Assembly (NCBI GenBank): GCA_013361095.1
Contig: JAATWA010000002.1
Coordinates: forward strand, 1-64,000
Direction: 5' to 3'
DNA: 64,000 nt
From: Pseudanabaena biceps
Lineage (GTDB): Bacteria; Cyanobacteriota; Cyanobacteriia; Pseudanabaenales; Pseudanabaenaceae
The notes under the pieces were generated by a model. That model was not told where the DNA came from. It searched no databases and worked only from the letters and a program-made list of their open reading frames with translations. Within the stretch, counting starts at the first letter, position 1. Every line of letters starts with the position of its first letter. The position numbers and the translations under genes are program-made. Positions 8,594 to 16,174 of the stretch are shown piece by piece.

Positions 8594-9295
8594 ATGAGCA
8601 TCGAAGCACAGGCAGTTATCCAAACCCTCCAAAAGGCTCAAGAACCCGATGTACTCCTATTTCAATCTTTGCCTGTTGCTTGTGGACTAGCGGCGATCAT
8701 TGCTGGTCAGGCTGATGACGGTACGACTGCAAAGCAATTTAAGGGTAAGTTAGTTCAGGTTTTACATGAAGTTCAGACTACTTATGATCGCTTACTTGCT
8801 GATTGTCAAAGCCTCTTGCATGAGGCTTTTGGTGTGCGGCGAAATAATGAAAAGTTACGGGAAGATTTGCAAGTTAGGGCAAGTTATTTGGTTGAATCTT
8901 GTTTGGAAAGGACACTGCGCCGATTTGTTTTGGCGGCTGCCGATGAAACTGCGGACGATCAACGATGGCTGGAGTCTTTGCTGATGATTGTGGTGGACAA
9001 ACCTGCGGAGTCTTGGACTGATGCAGACATGATTAGTTTTTGAACCAAAGCTTAGCGATTTAGCACGTCGCTTTATTAATCTTGAAGCCTTGCAAAAGGG
9101 GATGGTCGCCGCAAAAACAAGGGATTTGATGCTCGTAGAATCACGATAGCTCGTCCTGATGGTCAGGAGATTCACCAGTTGATTTGGCTTGATCGCGAAG
9201 ATAGAGATCGCCTTGAACCATTGGTAGAAAAAATCTTGAATGAAGCGATTGTGCAAGGTAGCAATCGTTTACAACAAGCTTTAATTGCAAAATAA
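8594..9295 (+). pseudogene. C-terminal remnant of large ATPase (frameshifted)
   Basis: The first frame starts MSIEAQAVIQTLQKAQEPDVLLFQSLP and ends at a TGA (9041) inside a T5 run. Skipping one base gives FEPKLSDLARRFINLEALQK. A second shift near 9105-9120 gives GFDARRITIARPDGQEIHQLIWLD...LEPLVEKILNE, ending at 9295; the same frame goes on past that stop as SEKVLGERQLEGIN. I recall a tail of this kind from the large ATP-binding proteins next to DUF4007 genes, so this may be the other end of the ATPase begun at 4846, separated by about 3.3 kb of unrelated genes. That pairing is inference. Confidence 0.5.
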
Positions 9296-9382
9296 TCTGA
9301 GAAAGTCTTAGGAGAGCGACAGCTAGAAGGTATCAATCCAATTTCCACAAAGGTATCAAGTCAAAAGAGATCCCCAAAAAGC

Positions 9383-9754
9383 TCATAGATCGATTAAGCC
9401 TAAGCTAATTAGAATTGCATTGTTTACGCAGTCCATTAGCTGATCTGAGACAACGCCTAGTCGCTTAACTAGGCGTTGTCTATCAATAGATCGAATTTGG
9501 TTAAGTAAAACTACAGATGGATGGCTCAGTCCCCCTTCAGGTGGCGTGATTAAAACTTCTGTGGGATATATTTCAGCATCAAATTGAGATGAGAGAGCAG
9601 CAACAATAGTAATCGGGCTATGTTGATTAGAAATATTATTTTGGAGAATAAGTGCTGGACGAGTTTTTTGAATTTCTGAGCCAACTATAGGGTCAAAGTT
9701 TACTAGGTAAATTTCACCTCTCTTGGGAAATATTACCTGTTGGCGTTTTGCCAT
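9383..9754 (-). CDS. PemK/MazF-type toxin
   Basis: A 123-residue protein with the MazF/PemK pattern: KRGEIYLVNFDPIVGSEIQKTRPALIL near the N-terminus, then SPITIVAALSS and the LNQIRSIDRQRL block. The family are mRNA-cleaving ribonucleases. It overlaps the upstream antitoxin gene by 22 bp, the usual tight coupling of these pairs. It is full length with key residues present, so likely functional. Confidence 0.9.
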   Translation of the reverse strand: MAKRQQVIFPKRGEIYLVNFDPIVGSEIQKTRPALILQNNISNQHSPITIVAALSSQFDAEIYPTEVLITPPEGGLSHPSVVLLNQIRSIDRQRLVKRLGVVSDQLMDCVNNAILISLGLIDL

Positions 9755-9978
9755 GATTCCTCATCAATATTAAACCAGTCTTGGGTAATGCCTAGATCTC
9801 TTTCAGCCCATCGAACTGCACCTTGTTTGAGCTTTTCCCTAAGATTTTCTTTTGCTTCGGCATTAATGTAGTACTTTACGGCTTGATCAATAAAATGACT
9901 ACGATCGCCTTTTGGGGCTATGCGATCGAGTAGCTGTAAGGTTTCATTAGGCAGCGTAATATTAATTCGTTGATACAT
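9733..9978 (-). CDS. Ribbon-helix-helix antitoxin of MazEF-type pair
   Basis: An 81-residue protein starting at ATG 9978. The N-terminus YQRINITLPNETLQLLDRIAP with GDRSHFIDQAVKYYI is a CopG/RHH DNA-binding fold; the C-terminal tail (WAERDLGITQDWFNIDEESW) would bind and block the toxin. It is co-transcribed with the toxin downstream and probably represses its own promoter through the inverted repeats just upstream. Confidence 0.85.
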   Translation of the reverse strand: MYQRINITLPNETLQLLDRIAPKGDRSHFIDQAVKYYINAEAKENLREKLKQGAVRWAERDLGITQDWFNIDEESWQNANR

Positions 9979-10020
9979 AATTACCAATACTCACTAACTA
10001 TATGTATCATACTATTAGTG
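9971..10020. promoter_or_regulatory. Nested inverted repeats, candidate antitoxin operator
   Basis: TGATACATA (9971-9979) pairs with TATGTATCA (10001-10009), and CACTAA (9992-9997) pairs with TTAGTG (10015-10020). They cover the antitoxin start codon and the region where its promoter must lie, as expected for an autoregulated RHH antitoxin. Confidence 0.45.
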
Positions 10021-10149
10021 TCTAAAAGTTTTTTCTGATTTGTGATTGATATATCTGGGGATAACGATAAAAAAATAAAACAAAAAACTATAGCTCAGGC
10101 GATTTTAGAGGTGATGGGTGAGACAAAGCGATCAATGACTTCCCAAGAA

Positions 10150-10551
10150 CTACTCATGCAATTTTTCATGATAATTAACAAGTAGAAGTAAATCCTCAAG
10201 CTTTTTGAGCTTTGGATCGCCTGCAAGATAGCCAATACCACGATGCAAGTGAAGACGAAACTGTGTGGCAAGGGTTTCTTTATCTGTGCTGAGTCCGTCA
10301 TTGTAGCAGCGTTGCTTGAGGGCTACAATTAGAATATCTGACAGATTCCCAGCAAAAACTTGCCAAGTCATCTCCACATTGCTATCAGTGACAATATTAA
10401 TAATTGATGGAGGAGTTGGTTCAGCTAGAGATTTACATAGCGCCCATCGACAGAGAACATTCCAATGCTCTATACGAGTAGCCCGTTTAAGTTTGAGTAG
10501 TTGCTCTCTGGCATTTTGGGAGATGCGAATGCGATCAATAGGGGGTTCCAT
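10150..10551 (-). CDS. dndE: DNA sulfur modification protein DndE
   Basis: A 133-residue protein beginning MEPPIDRIRISQNAREQLLKLKR, followed by a basic, helix-rich body with TDKETLATQFRLHLHRGIGYLAGD. This matches the DndE family, which binds nicked DNA and is required for phosphorothioation with DndC and DndD. It lies 29 bp downstream of dndD on the same strand. The gap contains three near-perfect GTGATT direct repeats. A broken paralogue is at 7908-8291. Confidence 0.88.
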   Translation of the reverse strand: MEPPIDRIRISQNAREQLLKLKRATRIEHWNVLCRWALCKSLAEPTPPSIINIVTDSNVEMTWQVFAGNLSDILIVALKQRCYNDGLSTDKETLATQFRLHLHRGIGYLAGDPKLKKLEDLLLLVNYHEKLHE

Positions 10552-10580
10552 AGAGTTGGTGATTGGTGATTAGTGATTGA

Positions 10581-12572
10581 TTACCAGAAGTAGCCCGATC
10601 GCACGGAGGTACGATTGATTGATTCGTCGTAATCAAGGATATATTCGTGGGCGATTAGTTGATTTTGACGTAACCGAGTTACTTCTTCTTTGCCGATTTC
10701 GGTATCAGTTGAAAGCAGAATCACTTGTTGGCTAGCATTGGGAAAATAGCGGTCAAGGAGATTTAACCGATGGGATGAGTCTAGACGACCCAGAGGTGTG
10801 TCAATAACGACAGGTAACTGACAGCCTGAGACGCGGGCTAATCCCCAGAGGAAGGCGATCGCTAACATTTGTTTTTCACCTGCGGAGAGACGATGTTTGC
10901 GGATAGATTTACCTTCAGCGTTGTATAGCTCTAGACGAAAGGTTTCAGGAGCGATCGTGATGCGGTGTACAAGTCGGGATTTATGTAAAAGATGGAGGAA
11001 GCATTCGGTAACACTGTTCTCTAGTTGAGCAATTTTATGGGCGGTGAGTTCTTTTCTAAATGCATCCATAGTTGATTGCACTTTACCAACAGACTGAAAG
11101 AAAAATTCTAAATTACCTCTTGCGACTATAGTCGTTCCATAGTTTTCTAGTTCTCTTTTACTAGAGATTAATTTGCGTTCGAGTAGTGCTAAGTTGCGCT
11201 GAGCATCGTCTAGCTCATTTGCTAAAGATTCACAGATTGATTCAGCTTCTTCTTTTTTCTGTAAGAGTTGTTGATAAATTTCTGGACTTGCAGCAGAAGC
11301 AATCACATTTTGGATTTGGGTGCTTTCGCGATCGCAAGATGCTAATTTTTGCACTGTGGTATTAGCTAAATCAAAGGTTTTAGGTAAATCATTCTCTAAA
11401 AGATTTGAGAGTGCGTTCACTAAATCGAGATCGCTACCAAGCAATATTTCTCCATGCTGCGATTCATCTTCCAGTTGAGCGAGTTCAGTTTCCAAAAATT
11501 CTTGGACCAAGTGATTGTATTTTTTAGGGAAGTTTTGCTCTATAAATTTTGATAGTTTGCGATCGCGTTCTTTGATCAGATCTAGGGCAGCTTTAGCTTT
11601 TTGCAGATGTAGCTCTTTTTGGCTTTGGGAAAGTGCTTGTTCCAACAGAGGTGATTTAATCAACATCAAGGGTAAACAAGTTTCTACTAAATCTAGCAAA
11701 GCTTTTCTTTGCTGATCAGTTTCCTCTTTGAGTCTTTGATAGTTTTGCTCTAGTTCTTGCTTGTCTCCTGCCGCTTTTCCACCTTTACGCATAAATTCAC
11801 GCTCAGCATCTGCTAAAGTGACTTTTGCTAGCTCTAAGTCAGCTTCTAATTGAGTTTTACGTTCTTTTTCTAATTCAATTTCAGATAATTGGTGCGTGAT
11901 TAGAGTCTCAATCTCCGCTAGTTTGTTAAAGGCTTCTGTATCAGATGATTCACGCCGTTTTTTGCTGGCTAAGACTTCTAAATCAATTTCTAAGCGATCA
12001 ACTAGCTCTAATCCAAGAATTGTACGAATAGCGTCAACAATACCCTGAGTGGGCGTATCTTGGAGAGCAAGTTCTCGAACTTGTTCTCCATCAAATAGAA
12101 ATAAGCCCGAAATACCGATGGGCATTATCTCTTCGATAAATTCATCCCATGTGTTGGTCAGGGTTTCGTTATTCCAACCATCAACACGAACTTCTAGAAT
12201 ATCGCGACTATTTTTGGGTTGCTGTGTCCAGCGACGGGAGACAGAAATAGGAGATTGACGCAGTTCAGATTTATTGACACTGGCTTGCTCAAACACTAAT
12301 TCGATCGCCGCTTCTTCGCCGATTTTAGCTTCACGATTGACGCTTTGAGAGAGAAATTCGCCATAGCTTAGGCTTCCTCTTGTCGAGCATTGGGCTTTTG
12401 CACCATATAGGACAAGGCGAAGGGCATCGATAAAGGTAGTTTTACCGCCACCATTTAAGCCACCTAGTAGGACAATTGGTGGATGGTCTTGACTGACATC
12501 GACAGAAAGATTGATCGTGTGCTTTCCTTGGTAAGCACCAAAGTTTTGCAGAGTTAATTCTCGGAAAATCAA
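10581..12572 (-). CDS. dndD: DNA sulfur modification ATPase DndD
   Basis: About 663 residues from the TTG at 12572, whose last two bases overlap the dndC stop (TTGA), the likely coupled start (LIFRELTLQNFGAYQG). Walker A GGLNGGGKTT is near residue 40. A long coiled-coil middle follows, then LSAGEKQMLAIAFLWGLARVSG (ABC signature) and LPVVIDTPLGRLDSSHR (Walker B and D-loop). It is an SMC/RecF-type ATPase of the Dnd complex, thought to supply energy or DNA remodelling for sulfur insertion. It has the full family length. Confidence 0.92.
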   Translation of the reverse strand: MIFRELTLQNFGAYQGKHTINLSVDVSQDHPPIVLLGGLNGGGKTTFIDALRLVLYGAKAQCSTRGSLSYGEFLSQSVNREAKIGEEAAIELVFEQASVNKSELRQSPISVSRRWTQQPKNSRDILEVRVDGWNNETLTNTWDEFIEEIMPIGISGLFLFDGEQVRELALQDTPTQGIVDAIRTILGLELVDRLEIDLEVLASKKRRESSDTEAFNKLAEIETLITHQLSEIELEKERKTQLEADLELAKVTLADAEREFMRKGGKAAGDKQELEQNYQRLKEETDQQRKALLDLVETCLPLMLIKSPLLEQALSQSQKELHLQKAKAALDLIKERDRKLSKFIEQNFPKKYNHLVQEFLETELAQLEDESQHGEILLGSDLDLVNALSNLLENDLPKTFDLANTTVQKLASCDRESTQIQNVIASAASPEIYQQLLQKKEEAESICESLANELDDAQRNLALLERKLISSKRELENYGTTIVARGNLEFFFQSVGKVQSTMDAFRKELTAHKIAQLENSVTECFLHLLHKSRLVHRITIAPETFRLELYNAEGKSIRKHRLSAGEKQMLAIAFLWGLARVSGCQLPVVIDTPLGRLDSSHRLNLLDRYFPNASQQVILLSTDTEIGKEEVTRLRQNQLIAHEYILDYDESINRTSVRSGYFW

Positions 12573-14176
12573 GACTGTACCTCTGCGACTGGTGCGCCGA
12601 ATTTCATGGATGCCCAACTATTGGCTTTATCTGATTCGGATGGTTTGACTGGTTGCCCTAGTGCAAGTTGACGGACTTTATCAGCATCTCCTTGCTCTGC
12701 GGCATCTTTTATATTTTTGAATCGATGGGCGTTTTGAATTGCTTCTTCTTGCGATCGCGAACTAGTTTCAAAGCATTTTTCTAGAGATTCATAGATACCA
12801 ACACGACGCATTTTGCCATAATGCTGCTTTTCAACACTGAGCAGTTTGGTGGTGAGTTCGAGGTGCATGGCATTGTCACCGCAAAGCCGCGCTAGGATCT
12901 CCCATTCATCAGCCCCTAACAGGCTTTGGTTATTGGGATTGTTGATATCTTGGAATTTTTCGCCTGTTACTTCGAGATAAATATGGGGCAGTGCGTCATC
13001 AAATTCATGTTTATCTTCACGCCAAATCCGCCGAATTTCGCTGAGTTCAGCTTGAGTAATTAGTTCAATCGCTTGCATTTCAGGAGGTGCATTTTTACGC
13101 GCTTCGGTTTGTGCTTTGAGTAATTCTCTAAGCCAATGTTCGCGCCATTTTTTGGTGTAAGGGCCTGGGATTGGCTTTACTTCTTGTTTGCCATCGCTGT
13201 TGTGGGTAAATAGCTGGACGTTGCCACTCATACGGCGAAAGTCACGTTTGTCCCAGTCATCGGGACTATCGAGCGCATTGCGTAGGTCGAGCATGGGCTG
13301 CATCCATTCCTTTTCGTCATCATTGAGGATCATTGCTTCCATGGATTTGTCTTTGTTGACTAGGGTGCAGACCCAGCAACCAAAGCGGGAGTCGCCACAG
13401 CTAGGGGTATTAGTATCCATGACAAGGGGGCATTCATTGTCAGCAGTTGCGCCACGATACATCGTGAATAGATCTTGATTATTGTTGCCCCAAGGGTTGG
13501 GATATTGAAATAAGAAAAGCCAAACTTCGTCGTTACTCCAGTCAGAGATCGGACTATAGATCAATGAGTTGGGTAGGCTGCCGCTATAAAGCAGGGATGT
13601 AAGATTGCTGTCACCAATCCGATCGCCAATGCTGCCCATTTCGTGATCGCTCATCGATCGCGATCGCCTAGAGCTTTCGGCTTTGCGTGTACCAAGGACG
13701 ATGATTACTTCGCCCTTGGCTCGGACGACATTTTGGACAAATTGGTTAGATGGTTTGATTTTAAGGCGTTCGGTACACCATCTAAATCCGTTGCGGGGTG
13801 CGGGGTAGCCTTTGCCAATCAAGTTGACCCAGAAGGTATCTTTAACATCAGGAAATAGCAGGTTTGCGGTGATTGGTAAGCCTTGCTCAGTGGCGGCGGC
13901 TTGCATATTCGCGATCGATCGCTTCACCCATGCCGCGACGATGGGGTTTTCAACGCGGGTGTCGGTGGTGATGACGTAAATCTGTTTGGTGCGGCGATCG
14001 CTTGGTAGTTGTTGGAGGGCTTGCCAAACGAGTTGCAGGGTGGCGGTGGAGTCTTTCCCGCCTGAATAGCCAATAATCCAAGGGATTTCGTCATGACAAT
14101 ATAACTGCTGGATCTCAATTATCAGCGCTTTGATGTCTTCGATTAATTGGGTTGCAGTGCGTTGTAGTTCGGTCAT
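12569..14176 (-). CDS. dndC: DNA sulfur modification protein DndC (PAPS reductase-like)
   Basis: A 535-residue protein taken from ATG 14176 (MTELQRTATQLIEDI); the longer frame begins with a TTG and adds 24 residues that look non-conserved. SGGKDSTATLQLVW near residue 40 is the ATP pyrophosphatase PP-loop. CTERLKIKP and a Cys set (NECPLVMD...CGDSRFGCWVC) match the DndC Fe-S cluster and PAPS reductase-like region. DndC activates DNA for sulfur transfer from a cysteine desulfurase; no dndA/iscS gene is visible, so a chromosomal IscS probably serves. It is followed by dndD with overlapping stop and start. Confidence 0.93.
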   Translation of the reverse strand: MTELQRTATQLIEDIKALIIEIQQLYCHDEIPWIIGYSGGKDSTATLQLVWQALQQLPSDRRTKQIYVITTDTRVENPIVAAWVKRSIANMQAAATEQGLPITANLLFPDVKDTFWVNLIGKGYPAPRNGFRWCTERLKIKPSNQFVQNVVRAKGEVIIVLGTRKAESSRRSRSMSDHEMGSIGDRIGDSNLTSLLYSGSLPNSLIYSPISDWSNDEVWLFLFQYPNPWGNNNQDLFTMYRGATADNECPLVMDTNTPSCGDSRFGCWVCTLVNKDKSMEAMILNDDEKEWMQPMLDLRNALDSPDDWDKRDFRRMSGNVQLFTHNSDGKQEVKPIPGPYTKKWREHWLRELLKAQTEARKNAPPEMQAIELITQAELSEIRRIWREDKHEFDDALPHIYLEVTGEKFQDINNPNNQSLLGADEWEILARLCGDNAMHLELTTKLLSVEKQHYGKMRRVGIYESLEKCFETSSRSQEEAIQNAHRFKNIKDAAEQGDADKVRQLALGQPVKPSESDKANSWASMKFGAPVAEVQS

Positions 14177-14219
14177 GGTTTGTAAATTCGCCTTGTTTTT
14201 CGGGATATCCCTATTACTG

Positions 14220-14241
14220 TTGTAGTCCAAATGGACTACAA
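14220..14241. promoter_or_regulatory. Perfect palindrome upstream of dndC, candidate operator
   Basis: TTGTAGTCC (14220-14228) and GGACTACAA (14233-14241) are perfect 9-base arms around AAAT. The site lies about 45-65 bp upstream of the dndC start, where an operator or promoter would sit. dnd operons in other bacteria are repressed by DndB at palindromic sites, and two DGQHR/DndB-like proteins are encoded here. The link is inference. Confidence 0.5.
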
Positions 14242-14314
14242 ATGGCAAGATTTAAAGATGAGTGGGTTTAGTGAGGCGATGTTTCTAACCTCATTAAAAA
14301 TCTTGTAGTAGCCC

Positions 14315-14380
14315 AGATCCCAGACTTTTTCTGCAAATTCAAAGAAAATCTGTAACAGTTATAGAAAAAGTCTGGGATCT
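14315..14380. repeat. 18-bp perfect inverted repeat between dndC and xisI
   Basis: AGATCCCAGACTTTTTCT (14315-14332) is repeated exactly in inverse at 14363-14380 around a 30-base loop. It could be a small mobile repeat, a transcription barrier between the divergent genes, or a structured leader. There is no clear T-run for a simple terminator. Confidence 0.7.
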
Positions 14381-14437
14381 CAATCTCGGCGTTTTGAGTC
14401 TTTTTATGAATCCATATTTTAGTCAGGAGATTGTGAA

Positions 14438-14773
14438 ATGGATAAAGTAAGTAAATATCGGGAGTATGTTCAAAGTTTGTTGTCTCGGTATGTGAGTGGT
14501 GATGTGTCAGATGATGAGGTTAAGGTACAACTGATTTTTGATGTGGAAAGGGATCATTATCAGTGGCTCAATATTGGCTGGCAAGAGTTAACTCGTGTGT
14601 ATCGATGTGTTATGCATTTTGATATTAAGGATGGCAAGATTTGGCTACAGCAAAATTTGACTGATCAAAATCCTGCGGAGGAGTTAGTTGCTATGGGTGT
14701 GGGAAGGCAGGATATTGTGTTGGGTTTGCAAGCACCGTATAAGCGTCCATACACTGATTATGGAGTTGCTTAA
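14438..14773 (+). CDS. xisI: XisI family protein
   Basis: A 111-residue protein that fits the XisI family end to end: DKVSKYREYVQSLL, QLIFDVERDHYQWLN.GW, VYRCVMHFDIKDGKIWLQQN, PAEELVAMGV and YKRPYTDYGVA. XisI with XisH was first described as a control factor for excision of the nitrogenase fdxN element in Anabaena, yet xisHI pairs occur far more widely. No xisH is adjacent here, so this is an orphan. It lies on the strand opposite to the Dnd genes and splits the cluster between dndC and the unknown 453-residue gene. A ribosome site AGGAG lies at about 14424. Confidence 0.9.
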   Translation: MDKVSKYREYVQSLLSRYVSGDVSDDEVKVQLIFDVERDHYQWLNIGWQELTRVYRCVMHFDIKDGKIWLQQNLTDQNPAEELVAMGVGRQDIVLGLQAPYKRPYTDYGVA

Positions 14774-14797
14774 AGTCTTGATGACTATTATTACTGA

Positions 14798-16159
14798 TTA
14801 ACAGCCCATGCCCCACAAACCAATCAATTCACAACTACCCAAAATATCAATTGAACTATTACATTCACGCCTCCATTGAGCATAAGATGGATTACTTGTT
14901 TGATTTTCATTTTCCCAGTTACCTATTACCTCAAGTGCATTATTGATATCTTCCCAAATGTCCTGAGAACTATCTGGAGCATTGTTTGGCTCCCACAAAC
15001 TACGATCGCTTCCAAGTATATGCCACCAAAAACTTAAGTCGTCAGATGTTATACCTGCATTACGACATAACCTTGCACTTGCAGCCGTACTAAATCGAAG
15101 TAGTAAAGCTGCACGGGATATAACTTGAATATGATGATCTGGATCAGATATAGAAGATAAGCCATTTGCTTGAATAATTAAATTAGAGTCATGAGGATCA
15201 TCTTGTCGAAGAAGAAATTTTTTCCAAAGAACAGCTTTAGGATCGTTAAAGTTTATATTTCTTAGAACTATGTCTATGCGAGATTCTAGGCTTGTGGATG
15301 AAGAATTTCCATAAACTCCATAATAGGTTTTTTCTAGGCTTACTCTTAATAAATGACGATCAATGTTCTCGAAATTTCCTTCAGTTGGCTGATGAGATTG
15401 CCATAAATCATGAACAAACCGCAAGCAATTTAAAACTTGTAGAGGTGTGGGGTTGTCAATTCGTCTGGGTCTATAACTTGCTTCATTCCGTGCAGTACGA
15501 TCATTTTTTAAGGTCTGAAGATCTAGCCCCCACCTTGTAAACCAATCACTTGCAATGCTTTGTAAAGGGGTTCCCGCGCTAACAGTATTCAGCCAATTTC
15601 CTAATGAATAACCTTGAACTTGAATAACATCAGACGTAAAATCTCCAGAACGTAATATTGACCACTCTTCTAAAGCATCCCACGCTATTTGGTGTGTTCC
15701 TTGATTAATGGGAATGTAATTACACGTACCATTTACATCTACAAAAAAATGCTTGTTCTGAAAGATCCCAATTCCTTCAGATGCTAAAAGAGACATAGCG
15801 CCCCTCAACTCAGCATAGTAAGCTAAGTGTCTTGAAGAATCAAAATCACCACGAGTATGACATTCTAAAGCTCTGCCTAAGAAACTCCATCCATCTAAAC
15901 AGTGGAGAGGTGCAGAAGCTGCAATATATTCAGATAAGGCATTGTTAATAGTAGAGTTATTAATGGAGTTATTAACATTGTTTAATGAAAAATCAACATC
16001 TATATTTTGAATGGTGGATGATCTATAACGATTACTAGAATTCAACCATGTATTTGAAGAAAAGTTTCTACTTAAACGATTAAAGGCGATTTGAATACCA
16101 TTAGGGGAAGATTGTGCAATGTAACTTGACAAGGGAAGGCGAGGAGTTGTTGGAGGCAT
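14798..16159 (-). CDS. Unknown Dnd-cluster protein, 453 residues
   Basis: I do not recognise a family with confidence. The N-terminal ~80 residues are rich in Asn and Ser. A distinct block at about residues 105-135, RHLAYYAELRGAMSLLASEGIGIFQNKHF, resembles a motif I have seen in uncharacterised defence-island proteins. The rest is helical, with RAALLLRFSTAASARLC near residue 365. It lies 15 bp downstream of the DGQHR protein gene on the same strand, so it is probably translated from the same mRNA. There are no membrane segments or obvious catalytic residues. It is a candidate extra component of this phosphorothioation locus. Confidence 0.6.
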   Translation of the reverse strand: MPPTTPRLPLSSYIAQSSPNGIQIAFNRLSRNFSSNTWLNSSNRYRSSTIQNIDVDFSLNNVNNSINNSTINNALSEYIAASAPLHCLDGWSFLGRALECHTRGDFDSSRHLAYYAELRGAMSLLASEGIGIFQNKHFFVDVNGTCNYIPINQGTHQIAWDALEEWSILRSGDFTSDVIQVQGYSLGNWLNTVSAGTPLQSIASDWFTRWGLDLQTLKNDRTARNEASYRPRRIDNPTPLQVLNCLRFVHDLWQSHQPTEGNFENIDRHLLRVSLEKTYYGVYGNSSSTSLESRIDIVLRNINFNDPKAVLWKKFLLRQDDPHDSNLIIQANGLSSISDPDHHIQVISRAALLLRFSTAASARLCRNAGITSDDLSFWWHILGSDRSLWEPNNAPDSSQDIWEDINNALEVIGNWENENQTSNPSYAQWRRECNSSIDILGSCELIGLWGMGC

Positions 16160-16174
16160 TCTACTTACTGTTTT

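Noticed and set aside
10095..10301. Minus-strand hydrophobic frame overlapping dndE
   Set aside because: It lies in another frame of the conserved dndE gene; the hydrophobic look is a by-product of dndE codons.
13188..13478. Plus-strand frame within dndC
   Set aside because: Antisense shadow of the conserved dndC sequence without its own start signal or family pattern.
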